Assembly: GCF_014284235.1 (NCBI RefSeq)
Contig: NZ_JACOGD010000001.1
Span: 558,001-622,000, forward strand
DNA length: 64,000 nt
Reading direction: 5' to 3'
Source of the DNA: Cognatundibacterium curvum
GTDB lineage: Bacteria > Pseudomonadota > Gammaproteobacteria > Burkholderiales > Burkholderiaceae_D
Below are positions 1-9,128 of this stretch, piece by piece (position 1 is the stretch's first letter; the number at the start of each line of letters is the position of its first letter). The notes below the pieces were generated by a model. That model made no database searches. It saw nothing but the letters and a program-made list of their open reading frames with translations, and was not told the DNA's origin. Made by a program: the position numbers and the translations under genes.

Positions 1-1
1 C

Positions 2-28
2 ATCACCCAGATGATACTGGGACTGTAA
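2..28 (+). CDS. 3' end of an upstream gene (partial)
   Basis: Only the last eight codons and a TAA stop are inside the window, in the frame ending ITQMILGL. The gene directly precedes an acyl-CoA dehydrogenase on the same strand, and this tail resembles the end of other acyl-CoA dehydrogenases, so it may be the partner subunit. The fragment is too short for a firm call. Confidence 0.35.
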   Translation: MTQMILGL

Positions 29-39
29 AGGAGCGCGCC

Positions 40-1176
40 ATGAATTTTGATTTCAGTCAGGAACAGATTCAGTTTGCCGATGCACTCCATCGCTGGGCAA
101 ATCAGGATTATCAGTTTGAACAACGTAAGCACATTATTCAGTCTGCCAGCGGCACTTCTGATGATGCATGGGCTGCACTGACCGAGCTCGGCGCACTGGC
201 GCTGCCAGTGCCGGAAGATCAGGGTGGCTTTAACGGCAGCGCGGTGGATATGTTGGTGCTGATGCAGGAACTGGGGCGGGCGCTGGTGGTGGAGCCCTAT
301 TTCGCGACTGTATTCGCCGCTGAATTCCTGAAGCTGGCGAAAGCCCACTTTGATATTTTGGAACAGGTGGCAGCAGGCCAGACTAAACTCGCAGCCGCGC
401 TGTATGAAGCGCAATCACGCCATGAGGCTTACGATATCAAAACTACCGTCACTGCCAACGCAGATGGCTATGTGCTCAATGGAAAAAAGACGGTCGTGAT
501 TCACGGTGCACAGGCTGATCAACTGATTGTCTCCGCCAGAGCGGGTGGTGATCAGCTTGCAGCCAAAGGCATCATGCTCTTCCTGGTCGATGCGCGCAGC
601 CCGGGTGTCAGCCGTCGCGATTACCGTACCCTGGATGGCATGCGCGCCGCCGATATCAGCTTTGACCAGGTACAGTTACCCGCTATCGCCTTGCTAGGCC
701 GTGAAGATGGCGGTGCAGACTTACTGGACGCGGCGCTGGATTACGGCATCACTTTGCTGTGCGCTGAAGCCGTCGGTATCATGGAGGCCACCATTGCCGC
801 CACACTGGAATACCTGAAAACCCGCCAGCAATTCGGCGTGCCTATCGGTAAATTCCAGGTACTGCAGCACAGGATGGCGGACATGTATATGGAGATGGAA
901 CAGGCACGCTCTATGGCGACGCTGGCGGCAGTCAAGCAAAGCAGCGCAAATGTGCAGGAGAGACGACGCACTGTCTCGGCTGCCAAAGTGCGGGTTGGTC
1001 AGGCTGCGCGCCTGATAGGTCAGCAGGCAGTCCAGCTGCATGGCGGCATGGGTGTCACCAATGAACTGCCGGTGGCGCACATGTTTAAACGGCTCACGAT
1101 GATAGAACTGAGCCTGGGTGATACCGATCACCATCTGGCACGTTTTATCGCGCAATCAGATTTTGCTGCGGCCTGA
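40..1176 (+). CDS. Acyl-CoA dehydrogenase family protein
   Basis: A 378-residue protein with the layout of FAD-dependent acyl-CoA dehydrogenases, which oxidise acyl-CoA thioesters to 2-enoyl-CoA and pass electrons to ETF. The N-terminal helical domain is followed by a beta domain and a C-terminal four-helix domain. Visible family signatures are YLKTRQQFGVPIGKFQ near residues 258-272 and HGGMGVTNE near 334-342. The start is well supported by AAGGAG six bases upstream of ATG. A likely partner gene ends 12 bp upstream and a MaoC hydratase follows, which suggests a small acyl-CoA catabolic unit. The usual catalytic Glu position cannot be assigned by eye, so substrate chain length is unknown. Confidence 0.9.
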   Translation: MNFDFSQEQIQFADALHRWANQDYQFEQRKHIIQSASGTSDDAWAALTELGALALPVPEDQGGFNGSAVDMLVLMQELGRALVVEPYFATVFAAEFLKLAKAHFDILEQVAAGQTKLAAALYEAQSRHEAYDIKTTVTANADGYVLNGKKTVVIHGAQADQLIVSARAGGDQLAAKGIMLFLVDARSPGVSRRDYRTLDGMRAADISFDQVQLPAIALLGREDGGADLLDAALDYGITLLCAEAVGIMEATIAATLEYLKTRQQFGVPIGKFQVLQHRMADMYMEMEQARSMATLAAVKQSSANVQERRRTVSAAKVRVGQAARLIGQQAVQLHGGMGVTNELPVAHMFKRLTMIELSLGDTDHHLARFIAQSDFAAA

Positions 1177-1188
1177 GACAGCCCCCGG

Positions 1189-1218
1189 AAAAATCCCAGC
1201 CCTTGTGCTGGGATTTTT
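1189..1218 (+). terminator. Rho-independent terminator after the acyl-CoA dehydrogenase
   Basis: A 12-bp perfect stem (AAAAATCCCAGC / GCTGGGATTTTT) closes a 6-nt loop and runs into a T-rich stretch 12 bp after the stop codon. It separates the dehydrogenase from the MaoC gene, perhaps incompletely. Confidence 0.85.
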
Positions 1219-1259
1219 CTTTCTCTATCAGACCTGCACAACAAAGAAAGGAAAACACG

Positions 1260-1721
1260 ATGTCCGAGCAAACCAACTGGTGGTATTTTGAAGACTTTAT
1301 ACCCGGTGCAGTCATAGAACTGGGTCAACGCCGTGTCACAGAAGAGGAAATTCTGCGCTTTGCGACAGAATTTGATCCTCAGTCTTTTCATATCAATCAT
1401 GAGAGCGCGAAGGACTCTATCTTTGGCGGCGTGATTGCCAGTGGCTGGCATACCTGTAGCATGATTATGCGTATGGTGGTGGATGGTTTTCTGGCACGCT
1501 CGTCCAGCATGGGCTCACCCGGCGTTGATGAAATACGCTGGATCGTGCCAGTCAAACCTGGTGACATACTAACCGTCCGTGCAGAAACCCTGTCCCGCCA
1601 TGCTTCGGTGTCCAAGCCTGACCGCGGTGTCGTCTATACCCTTTGGACTGCTGAAAATCAGCGTGGTGAAGTTGTGTGTACCATCAAGGGTATGGGCATG
1701 TTCGGACGTCGCCCGCATTGA
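1260..1721 (+). CDS. MaoC-family (R)-specific enoyl-CoA hydratase-like protein
   Basis: A 153-residue single hotdog-fold protein. FDPQSFHI near residues 38-45 carries the Asp and His of the MaoC hydratase motif, followed by the usual GGVIASGWHT segment. The family hydrates 2-enoyl-CoA, which fits the acyl-CoA dehydrogenase upstream. An open frame extends to 1203, but that extension runs through the terminator. The ATG at 1260 follows AAAGGAAAA and matches the family length, so it was chosen. The exact substrate cannot be told from sequence. Confidence 0.88.
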   Translation: MSEQTNWWYFEDFIPGAVIELGQRRVTEEEILRFATEFDPQSFHINHESAKDSIFGGVIASGWHTCSMIMRMVVDGFLARSSSMGSPGVDEIRWIVPVKPGDILTVRAETLSRHASVSKPDRGVVYTLWTAENQRGEVVCTIKGMGMFGRRPH

Positions 1722-1867
1722 TATCCCATAACCTGGGCAGCAGCTGGGTTGAGATAAATAGCGTGATCAACATTGCACGCTAAGGATATTGTCAAGCTTA
1801 TGTCATGTCGGCTACTATCAGGCGCGTTGTGCTTATTTGCTAAAGAAAAATCATCAGGAGAACATGC

Positions 1868-3127
1868 ATGAGTGAGTCCACCAAATCCCGGCCAACACAG
1901 CTCAGTAATCCGGCGCGCCGCCACTGGCTTGCTTCGGGCAGTGTCGGTGTAGCCGCTGCAGGGCTGGCGGGGTTACAACAGAATGCAATCGCACAAGCGG
2001 TCGCCACCACTGCCGCAGCCATTCCAGCCGCAAAGCCTTTACCATCTTATGTGAGCTGGAAAGATGCATCTGCCCTCATCGTCCATTCCAGCGGCACTAT
2101 AGAAACCCGGCGCAGCGCGTTTGGCACCAGCGTCATCACTCCGGCTGAACAACTGTATGTGCGCAATAACCTGCCAGCACCCGATGCATCCATCGTGGCT
2201 AATCGCGATGCCTGGGAATTACAGATCGATGGCGTGAAGCGCCCTGCTACGCTTAATCTCAAGCAATTGAAACGCCTGGGACTGGAAACCGTCACGGCGG
2301 TATTACAATGTTCGGGCAATGGACGTGGCCTGTTCCCGAGTAAGCCCAGCGGCACACCCTGGCAGATTGGTGCTGCCGGTTGCGTAGTCTGGAGCGGCGT
2401 ACCGGTACGCGCACTGATCGCAGCACTCGGCGGCGTGGCTGATGGGATGGTGTACATGACGGGTACCGGTGGTGAAAAACTGCCCGAGGGCATAGATCCG
2501 AAATCGGTGATGGTGGAACGCTCAGTTCCCCTTAAAGCACTGGACGAAGCGATACTGGCCTGGGAAATGAACGGTGCCCCGCTACCCCTCGCCCATGGCG
2601 GTCCGTTGCGTCTGATCATACCTGGCTATACCGGCGTCAATAACATCAAATACATCAAACGTCTGGCCTTCACGACCGAACAGACCGAAGCCAATATTCA
2701 AAAACATGGCTATCGCATTTCGCCACCGGGCCAGAAAGGCGACCCAACGCATCCATCAGTCTGGGAAATGAATGTGAAGTCCTGGATCAATTCACCAGCG
2801 CCGGAAGCAGGCGAAGTTCCGGCTGGCGATACCCTGATACAAGGGGTCGCCTTCGGCGGTATGCATGCAGTCAAAACGGTAGAAGTATCCGTCGATGGTG
2901 GCAAAAGCTGGAAAGCAGCGCGCTTTATCGGCCCCGATATGGGCAAATATGCCTGGCGTCAGTTTGTGTTGGCGGTGCGCCTGGATGCCGGCAACTACAC
3001 CATCGCCTGTCGTGCGACCGATAGCCAGGGTCAGGTACAGCCGGAAGCCAGGGTGGAAAATGCGGGCGGCTATAACAACAACAGCTGGAAAGACCATGCA
3101 TTGCAAATCAATGTGGTGGCAGCATGA
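1868..3127 (+). CDS. sorA: Periplasmic sulfite dehydrogenase, molybdopterin subunit (SorA/SoxC-like)
   Basis: A 419-residue protein of the sulfite oxidase family. A Tat-type leader (ARRHWLASG near residues 17-25, then an Ala/Gly-rich stretch and QA cleavage-like site) points to export of the folded molybdenum enzyme. The conserved molybdenum-ligand cysteine is Cys148 in VLQCSGNGRG, and a C-terminal Mo-co dimerisation domain covers roughly residues 290-415. The stop overlaps the ATG of a monohaem cytochrome c gene by 4 nt, the arrangement of sorAB in Starkeya. SoxC is the main alternative, but no other sox genes are nearby. Likely reaction: sulfite to sulfate with electrons passed to the neighbouring cytochrome. 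Confidence 0.88.
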   Translation: MSESTKSRPTQLSNPARRHWLASGSVGVAAAGLAGLQQNAIAQAVATTAAAIPAAKPLPSYVSWKDASALIVHSSGTIETRRSAFGTSVITPAEQLYVRNNLPAPDASIVANRDAWELQIDGVKRPATLNLKQLKRLGLETVTAVLQCSGNGRGLFPSKPSGTPWQIGAAGCVVWSGVPVRALIAALGGVADGMVYMTGTGGEKLPEGIDPKSVMVERSVPLKALDEAILAWEMNGAPLPLAHGGPLRLIIPGYTGVNNIKYIKRLAFTTEQTEANIQKHGYRISPPGQKGDPTHPSVWEMNVKSWINSPAPEAGEVPAGDTLIQGVAFGGMHAVKTVEVSVDGGKSWKAARFIGPDMGKYAWRQFVLAVRLDAGNYTIACRATDSQGQVQPEARVENAGGYNNNSWKDHALQINVVAA

Positions 3128-3474
3128 AAAAACGCATAGTCCGCGCGTGTGCGCTGCTGCTCGGTATGACCGCAGCATTAACCACTGCATCTGCAATCGC
3201 TCAGAATAAAGATCAGGATGGAGGGAAGACGCTGGAAGCAGGCAAAAAAGTTTTTACCCAGACTGCACAACCCGCCTGCATCGTTTGTCATACACTCAGG
3301 CATGCCGGTGCGAGTGGTGAAATCGGGCCCTCGCTGGATGAATTGAAACCGGATGCAGCCCGGGTAGAAAAAGCGGTCAGAAATGGAATCGGCCAGATGC
3401 CTGCATTTAGCAATCTGTCTGATGCGGATATCCGGCTGGTGGCAAAATATGTGTCTACCGTAGCCGGTCAGTAA
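3124..3474 (+). CDS. sorB: Monohaem cytochrome c, electron acceptor of the sulfite dehydrogenase (SorB-like)
   Basis: A 116-residue exported protein with a signal peptide of about 26 residues ending near ASAIAQ. The single haem c motif CIVCH begins at residue 52, and the likely axial Met is in GQMPAF near residue 91. Translational coupling to sorA through an ATGA overlap supports the pair acting as a heterodimer. A hairpin terminator follows within 30 bp, so the operon is just two genes. Confidence 0.87.
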   Translation: MKKRIVRACALLLGMTAALTTASAIAQNKDQDGGKTLEAGKKVFTQTAQPACIVCHTLRHAGASGEIGPSLDELKPDAARVEKAVRNGIGQMPAFSNLSDADIRLVAKYVSTVAGQ

Positions 3475-3502
3475 ATCAGCTAAAAATTGATTGCAAAGGT
3501 AA

Positions 3503-3533
3503 AAAAAGCTGCCAAAAAAACGGGCAGCTTTTT
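3503..3533. terminator. Bidirectional terminator between convergent sorAB and the rhodanese fusion gene
   Basis: An 11-bp stem (AAAAAGCTGCC / GGCAGCTTTTT) with a 9-nt loop sits between two converging stop codons. T-rich on one side and A-rich on the other, it can serve both strands. Confidence 0.85.
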
Positions 3534-3537
3534 TAAT

Positions 3538-4707
3538 TTAATTCTTCGTTTCAGACGGTAACTTATTTTCACGCCAATCCGGCATGCCGCCGCGATACCA
3601 GTAAATTTTGGACACACCGGTTGCCTTAGCAACGATCGATGCCTTGTAAGACTTCCAGCATTCCGGACCATTACAGTAAAACACCAGTGCTTTGTCTTTA
3701 CCTAACTTCGTCACTGCCGAATAGTCATCCAGGCTTGAATCAAACTCTCTGTCCTTGAGGCTCTTCTCCACATAGGGCGCATGGATTGCCCCCTTGATAT
3801 GTTCCTGATCATACTCTTTGACAGAGCGGGTATCGACCAGCACAGCGCCTGAGGCTGCCAGTTTCTGCACTTCTGCAGAACCAACGGTTGCCACACCGGA
3901 TATAACTTTAGGCGTCAGGATACCCAGCGCCGCAATGTAGGCATATTGCGTTTCATCGGCACTGCTGGTGGTCACCATTTTCCCCAAGCCAGCAGCTTCT
4001 GCATCCGGCCCTGATAGCCAGCGCAATACTTTCTTTTTCTCAGCATCTGGCATCGATTTTTTGACCATCAAGGCCAGGCCGGAAGGCAATTCAGGAGTCG
4101 CCTTCAACACCACAGCGACCTGTGGATTGGCCTTCATCCAGACTTCTGCTTCTGCCTTCGCAGCGATCGTCACGTCTGCAATATTGGCACTCAGCGCCAG
4201 CAATCCGGCACCGCTGGTTTTACCATAGGTGACGCTCTTCATACTTTTCAGACTTAAACCGGCTTCATCCAGCAATCCCTTAGCGACATAAGCACGCACC
4301 GAATCCTGTTGGGTCAGGTAAAGGCGTTTGCCTGCCAGCTGATTCAGGCTGCCAATGTCTTTGCGGGCGATCAGCACAAATTCAGAATTGATTTTCTGAC
4401 GCGCCAGCAGTTGATATTGATGTGAAATTGCCGAGGCGGTGACATGCGGCGGGCCGATCAGCATATCGTTTTCCTGGGTACGGGTGGCACGCATGACATC
4501 CGTCAGGTCCGACGTTTGTTTCAACACCACCGGTGCTCCCAGCGTGCTGATCAGGGATTGGGTAGGGACACTGCCAAAGGACAAAGACTTTTTATTAGTT
4601 TCATCGGCAGGATCAATACCGATCAGCACTTTGTAGTCTGCCATCGCGTACAGTGGCCAGGCGAGAGTCAGCCCCAGCAGCAGATGCTGCCAATCATTGC
4701 GTTTCAT
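3538..4707 (-). CDS. PhnD-like substrate-binding domain fused to a C-terminal rhodanese domain
   Basis: A 389-residue exported protein. After a signal peptide (MKRNDWQHLLLGLTLAWPL...AMA) comes a type-2 periplasmic-binding-protein domain resembling PhnD/phosphite-binding proteins (about residues 25-250: VLIGIDPADE, MLIGPPHV, GKTSGAGLLAL). A rhodanese domain follows (about 285-385) with the VDTRS entry motif and an active-site loop YCNGPECWKS. The first loop cysteine is the expected persulfide carrier. ATG at 4707 was chosen because it gives a normal signal peptide; GTG at 4725 and ATG at 4716 are in frame. No transporter genes adjoin it. A periplasmic sulfur-handling role beside sorAB is a guess from position. 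Confidence 0.78.
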   Translation of the reverse strand: MKRNDWQHLLLGLTLAWPLYAMADYKVLIGIDPADETNKKSLSFGSVPTQSLISTLGAPVVLKQTSDLTDVMRATRTQENDMLIGPPHVTASAISHQYQLLARQKINSEFVLIARKDIGSLNQLAGKRLYLTQQDSVRAYVAKGLLDEAGLSLKSMKSVTYGKTSGAGLLALSANIADVTIAAKAEAEVWMKANPQVAVVLKATPELPSGLALMVKKSMPDAEKKKVLRWLSGPDAEAAGLGKMVTTSSADETQYAYIAALGILTPKVISGVATVGSAEVQKLAASGAVLVDTRSVKEYDQEHIKGAIHAPYVEKSLKDREFDSSLDDYSAVTKLGKDKALVFYCNGPECWKSYKASIVAKATGVSKIYWYRGGMPDWRENKLPSETKN

Positions 4708-4865
4708 TATGCGCATTTCATTCACAGATGTTAGTCAGCCTTGTCACTCAAGGCAAAAAATATATCAAAAAATGAAATTCTCACAGATAACAATGGCGTC
4801 AAGCAAGCAAATTCGCGTGCCACCTGACTTTGCGCGCAACGCCATCACCACAATACATTGCTGCC

Positions 4866-5330
4866 TTACCAGTTTTTATACGGGTTCTGTATCAGACTGG
4901 CATTCGCATAACGGCGATCATGACTGACTTCCTGCCCCAGCCAGGATGGGTGTACGAACACCTGATCTTCAGAATTCAGCTCTACTTCGGCCACCACCAG
5001 GCCTGCATTATCACCAAAAAACTCATCGACTTCCCAAACCACGCCATCACGCGCAATGCGGTAACGCTGCTTTTCTATCAAAGGGCGCTGGCAAACCTGA
5101 TCTAGCAAGGCACGTGCCTCGTCCAGCGGAATGGAATATTCCCATTCGCCGCAACTGATGCCGGTGGACTTGCTTTTGATGGTCAGACAGGCGGTATCCC
5201 CCTCTATCCTGACACGCACGATGCGCTCAGGATCGGTGCTGATATAGCCCTGACATAAGAGGCTGCCCGTTGCGCCTGCGCGCCAGCTGTCATCCGCCAC
5301 CAGAAACTTACGTTCAATTTCTACGCCCAT
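4866..5330 (-). CDS. CYTH-domain (triphosphate tunnel metalloenzyme) protein
   Basis: A 154-residue CYTH protein. The family signature EIERKFLV (ExExK) stands at residues 4-11, and charged strands such as RIVRVRIEGD, CLTIKSKS and VVAEVELNSE line the tunnel. Bacterial relatives hydrolyse inorganic triphosphate or other organophosphates. The start at 5330 (MGVEIERKF) is preferred over an upstream in-frame start at 5375 because the family begins just before ExExK, and 5375 lies in the terminator of the gene upstream. Length is typical. Confidence 0.85.
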   Translation of the reverse strand: MGVEIERKFLVADDSWRAGATGSLLCQGYISTDPERIVRVRIEGDTACLTIKSKSTGISCGEWEYSIPLDEARALLDQVCQRPLIEKQRYRIARDGVVWEVDEFFGDNAGLVVAEVELNSEDQVFVHPSWLGQEVSHDRRYANASLIQNPYKNW

Positions 5331-5373
5331 TTTTTTCTGCCTGTTCTGTTTATCTTGCTGAATTTCACCTGAC

Positions 5374-5400
5374 AAAAAAAGAGAGCGCCGCAGCGCCCTC
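5374..5400 (-). terminator. Rho-independent terminator of the M14 carboxypeptidase gene
   Basis: On the minus strand, GAGGGCGC pairs with GCGCTCTC (one G-U pair) across a 4-nt loop and is followed by seven Ts, starting 24 bp after the stop codon. Confidence 0.8.
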
Positions 5401-5423
5401 TTCTCGCCTCTATCTGAGCTACA

Positions 5424-6548
5424 TTAAGCGCTGACAGATTTCAGGATAGGCTGCAACATGGCTTCGCCCAGTTTTGCACTACGCGCGCCATCCCAGCCCA
5501 CTTCTGCATCTGGCAGATTATCATTATCTTTGAATGGCAACTCCAGAGTCAGCGATACGCATTTATAGGTATGGCCTATGTATTTTGAAGCCAGTTTCAG
5601 CATATCCGCATTGTACTTCGATGCTTCGTAACCGATCTTGGTCTGGAAATCCGGGCTTGCTGCGCAGAAGCTGTCGACAAATACCTGTTGCTCATGCGCC
5701 TGCTGCCCGGTAAAGCCTTCTATCATCTCGCTGCCTGCAACGAATACATAGGGCAAGGCTTCATCGCCATGTATATCCAGGAACAGATCGCAACCGGTTT
5801 CTTGTATCTTGTTTTTCACATGATAGACTTCCGGGCTGGTTTCCAGCGATGGCGTCATCCATTCACGATTCAGATTCGCGCCGGCTGCATTGGTACGCAG
5901 ATTGCCACGGTAAGCACCGTCCGGATTCATGTTCGGCACTACATACAACACAGCCTGATCCAGAATCGCACGTGCAATCGGATTCGCCGGATCGAGCAAG
6001 GCATTCAACATACCTTCGACCAGCCACTCTGCCATAGTTTCACCCGGATGCTGACGCGCAATCACCCAAACTTTTTTCTTGGCCGACGGATCACCGATTA
6101 CCACCAGATTCAGATCGCGGCCATCCACGGTATTGCCCAGATCCTGCACGCGCGCCAACGGCGATTGCTCCACCGCACCCAGCAAGGACAAATGACGCTC
6201 CCAGCTGTAAGGCTCAAAATAAGCGTAGTACACGCTGTCAGTCTCTGGAGTATGGCGAATCGTCATCACTTTGCCATCGAACTCTGTATCGACGCGGAAC
6301 CAGTTTTCACGGTCATAGCTGGCAACAGCACGATAGTTTTCCCAGCCCTTGGCGTAAGTTGCCTCACCCGCATTCAGAAAACGCATCACCGTTTCCTGAT
6401 CACGTGCGCCTTGCAAACGGAAATGGAACCATTGCCAGATATCCGCATGCGAATCTTTGCGCAGTTTTAATTCGATGTCACCCGCTTGTTCGGCCTTGAC
6501 GACTTCAATCGCGCCCGCGTCGAAGTTCTGACTGATTTTAATTGTCAT
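5424..6548 (-). CDS. M14-type zinc carboxypeptidase (cytosolic carboxypeptidase-like)
   Basis: A 374-residue protein with an N-terminal beta-sandwich domain (about 1-125) followed by an M14 carboxypeptidase domain. Zinc ligands are readable as H167 and E170 in RQHPGE and H260 in DIHGDE. Substrate-binding segments NMNPDG (206-211) and NLNREW follow, and the catalytic Glu is likely in SLTLELPFK near 345. No signal peptide is present. This matches the bacterial group related to eukaryotic cytosolic carboxypeptidases; its substrate is unknown. A TTG-initiated extension to 6650 is possible, but the ATG at 6548 matches the domain start. It is followed by its own terminator, so it is likely monocistronic. 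Confidence 0.88.
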   Translation of the reverse strand: MTIKISQNFDAGAIEVVKAEQAGDIELKLRKDSHADIWQWFHFRLQGARDQETVMRFLNAGEATYAKGWENYRAVASYDRENWFRVDTEFDGKVMTIRHTPETDSVYYAYFEPYSWERHLSLLGAVEQSPLARVQDLGNTVDGRDLNLVVIGDPSAKKKVWVIARQHPGETMAEWLVEGMLNALLDPANPIARAILDQAVLYVVPNMNPDGAYRGNLRTNAAGANLNREWMTPSLETSPEVYHVKNKIQETGCDLFLDIHGDEALPYVFVAGSEMIEGFTGQQAHEQQVFVDSFCAASPDFQTKIGYEASKYNADMLKLASKYIGHTYKCVSLTLELPFKDNDNLPDAEVGWDGARSAKLGEAMLQPILKSVSA

Positions 6549-7033
6549 ATGAGTTTCAGTTTGATCGTTTATTTCACCGCCAGCCAACACTGTACCTCTG
6601 CGTTTCAGGTTGGACGACGACCTATGCACCGTATTGTCACAGCTTTTCAAGAATATGAAAATAATTTAGTCAAATTTTGCTCTGAATATGTTCAAATACA
6701 GTTTTCAGAAACGGCTTACCGCCTTGATTTAGGTTAGCCACTCAGAGAAGGCACTGAGAACGCACAGCATACAACAAACAATGAATGTTTGTTTATCTAT
6801 ATTTATTGATATTATTTTTGAAGCCAGCAGTCTTTTGAGCTGGCAATATCGCTGTTACTCAGGCTTGACTAAGCGGGTGCTGGCGATTTGAGCCATTAGG
6901 AATTCTCAGGCAGACGATATGCGGTCAATAACAAACTATGCTCAGAATGTCAGAGTGGATATCTGCGTCTCCATACACGGACAATTCAGAACCTGAATTA
7001 AAAACCAGTTCGATTAATGCGCTTGCATTATGC
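6549..7033. other. Intergenic region, no gene recognised
   Basis: About 485 bp of AT-rich sequence holding the promoter region of the carboxypeptidase gene. Both strands were read for gene remnants, and no coherent protein-like frame or RNA gene was found. Confidence 0.6.
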
Positions 7034-7435
7034 TTAAGGAACAACCAGCAACACCTTTACCGTGGAATCTACCGAAGCCTTGTCGATATAAGCCAGAGCG
7101 CTGGGTTCTGCAGCGACCGCTTTTTTTATCGCAGCATCATTTGGAAATTCTTTTGGTGCTGTTCCCTTGCCTGAAAATGAAGCCTTGGCCCAAATTGCCT
7201 CTACCTGGGCAGGTGTTTTTTTGATGACTTTTTCATAAAATTCTTTACGTATCGCTGCATCCTTGCTGTGATCCAGCGGCGTGAAAATTGTGGAGCCACC
7301 CAAAAAAAATTGAGAAACCTGTTCTGGCAGCATACGTGTCGCCTGGTTGGCAGGATTCGTGACGACGACAATCTCTGCCGTAGCGGGTAGCGCATTCAAT
7401 ACTAACAATGCAAACATCAGTCGTGTTTTCATCAT
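7034..7435 (-). CDS. Short phosphate-binding-protein-like periplasmic protein
   Basis: A 133-residue protein with a signal peptide (MMKTRLMFALLVLNALPATA) and a half-size PstS-like core. VVVTNPAN, the ILPEQV-like LPEQVSQFFLG and PSALAYIDKASVD segments are typical of small periplasmic-binding-like proteins. Downstream of a porin-like gene on the same strand, the pair resembles two-gene units for uptake or sensing of oxyanions. The start at 7435 follows AAAGGA, with a second ATG at 7432 equally possible. It is too small to be a full ABC-transporter receptor. Confidence 0.72.
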   Translation of the reverse strand: MMKTRLMFALLVLNALPATAEIVVVTNPANQATRMLPEQVSQFFLGGSTIFTPLDHSKDAAIRKEFYEKVIKKTPAQVEAIWAKASFSGKGTAPKEFPNDAAIKKAVAAEPSALAYIDKASVDSTVKVLLVVP

Positions 7436-7521
7436 ATTTCCTTTTACCAAATGTTGGACAAGCCATAAGCATTTTCATGACATCTTCGATGGCATAAATT
7501 GTTGCCTGTTATATTTGCCTG

Positions 7522-8682
7522 TTAAAACAGTCGATCGTAAGAGATGCGGAACACGTTCACGTTACCGCCAAAGTTATTCGTGGTGTCTTGATTTTTATCC
7601 AGCTGCAATTTGACTGCGCTTTTTGCATCGATGTCGTAACGCAAAGTAAAGGATAAGCGCTTGTAGGCCTGGGGTTGATATTTGCTCAGATCAGAGGTCT
7701 TTTCTTTGTAGCTGGCATAGTTCAGGAATGGTGTCCACGCACCCATGCGATAACCGGCACCTAAGGTATAGGACGGTGCAGTCACCGTGTATCCGGCATC
7801 ATCAAAATTTCTGGAAAGCTGGGTCAGCTCACTTAAGAAAAACCATTGATCCATATCCAGATTGACCGCAATGCCGTAAGCCTTGAGTTTGGCAGCACTG
7901 TCCAGAGCGATGGAACTGTTGACCACCTTCACATCAGACTGTACATATACCGCTCTTACTGTGAGTGGCCCCCGCTCCAGCTCGGCATCAGCACCGATGA
8001 TATTGCTCCAGGTGACGTCAGTCTGACCGCTGAATACCAGTTTTTCGTAAAGAGAATCTTTGGATTTTTCTTTACCGCCAAATACACTGAAGGCGACATT
8101 ATTATCCGCCACGCTGGTGCGGTAACGGACACTCGCGCCGTTATAATTAGTCACTTCCCAACCATACAGCTCCGGTGGCGGGCTTACCCACGGATAGGCT
8201 GCGCCCACATCCTGGAAGTCGGAGTAAAAATATAAGGGGATACGCTTACGCCCTACCTGAACTTCCCATTCTTTATTGAGTTTATAACTGGCATAGGCCC
8301 ATTGAATATTGGGCGTGGAATCCGTGCCGCGCACCACCACCTGCCCAGTCAGGCTGAAATCTTTGCTGATGGCATAAGTCGCCTGTACCCCGGCACGCGA
8401 TTCGGGCTGCAGAGAAAAACTGTTGTTGTAGACACCTGCATTTGACCAGTCCGCTACATAGCAGGGACAAGTTTTATCATTGATGGCAGCCGGCCCGGTA
8501 TAGTTTGCCGGTAACTCACCGCCAAAGGTACGTCCGCCCACAATGGATAAAAATCCACTGACTTTGAGTTTAGATCCTGCGTCCATCTCCTCGGCATATG
8601 CAGAGGTGACCGAAAAACTGAGGAAGCCCAATAAACTGCTGCACAATCCGGACCAGAGTTGAAGTTTGACTGAAGTCATCAT
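7522..8682 (-). CDS. Outer-membrane porin-like beta-barrel protein
   Basis: A 386-residue protein with a signal peptide (MMTSVKLQLWSGLCSSLLGF...AYA) and a run of alternating beta-strands. It ends NVFRISYDRLF, with the C-terminal Phe required for outer-membrane insertion. Strand patterns such as LTGQVVVRGTD and WEVQVGRKRIPLYFYSD resemble Gram-negative general or alginate-type porins. The ATG at 8682 is supported by AAAGGA seven bases upstream; an open extension to 8808 lacks a ribosome site. It is probably co-transcribed with the small binding-protein-like gene 86 bp downstream. Confidence 0.8.
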   Translation of the reverse strand: MMTSVKLQLWSGLCSSLLGFLSFSVTSAYAEEMDAGSKLKVSGFLSIVGGRTFGGELPANYTGPAAINDKTCPCYVADWSNAGVYNNSFSLQPESRAGVQATYAISKDFSLTGQVVVRGTDSTPNIQWAYASYKLNKEWEVQVGRKRIPLYFYSDFQDVGAAYPWVSPPPELYGWEVTNYNGASVRYRTSVADNNVAFSVFGGKEKSKDSLYEKLVFSGQTDVTWSNIIGADAELERGPLTVRAVYVQSDVKVVNSSIALDSAAKLKAYGIAVNLDMDQWFFLSELTQLSRNFDDAGYTVTAPSYTLGAGYRMGAWTPFLNYASYKEKTSDLSKYQPQAYKRLSFTLRYDIDAKSAVKLQLDKNQDTTNNFGGNVNVFRISYDRLF

Positions 8683-9128
8683 GCGATCCTTTAGATAAAT
8701 TGCCAAATGCGTTTGACGTAGAAGCTGTGCTGTAAAGCCGTTCTGATGATCCAAGGTGCCCGGTTCTGGAGATGGGATGAAAAGTTTGGGCCGCATTGCC
8801 GGCACCAACGCCCTGAACCCAGTCTATAAGGCTAATTGCTACTTTCAGTGTAGGTCAGTCTTTAGCTTAGCGATCTGAAATCTTCCATATCAGTTGCTAC
8901 AAAACAACCGATTGAAAAGAACTGTCAGATGAACGTCAAATCACAGTAAATTTCCTTACTGCACTGCAGGTATGTTGAATACTGAAATATTGCTCTATTT
9001 GTCCATAGAAGCATCTGACATTTTTTGACTTACGGATCTGGGCGACATGCTTGGTTGAATGACTGAAGGAATGAGGATGCGGCTATCGCTTTTGCTTCAG
9101 CCCTCATTCGAAATTATAATCTTTACAA
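8683..9128. other. Intergenic region with a hairpin near the MFS gene end
   Basis: About 445 bp without a recognisable gene. At 9069-9109 an 8-bp inverted repeat (GAATGAGG / CCTCATTC) with an inner GGCT/AGCC pair lies 20 bp beyond the stop of the MFS gene. It could be a weak terminator, though no T tract follows. Confidence 0.45.

Noticed and set aside
5688-6470. Open frame of 260 codons opposite the M14 carboxypeptidase
   Set aside because: Antisense shadow of a gene with intact zinc-binding motifs.
9069-9109. Considered as a strong rho-independent terminator for the MFS gene
   Set aside because: The stem is interrupted and no T tract follows on the minus strand, so it is described only as a hairpin.
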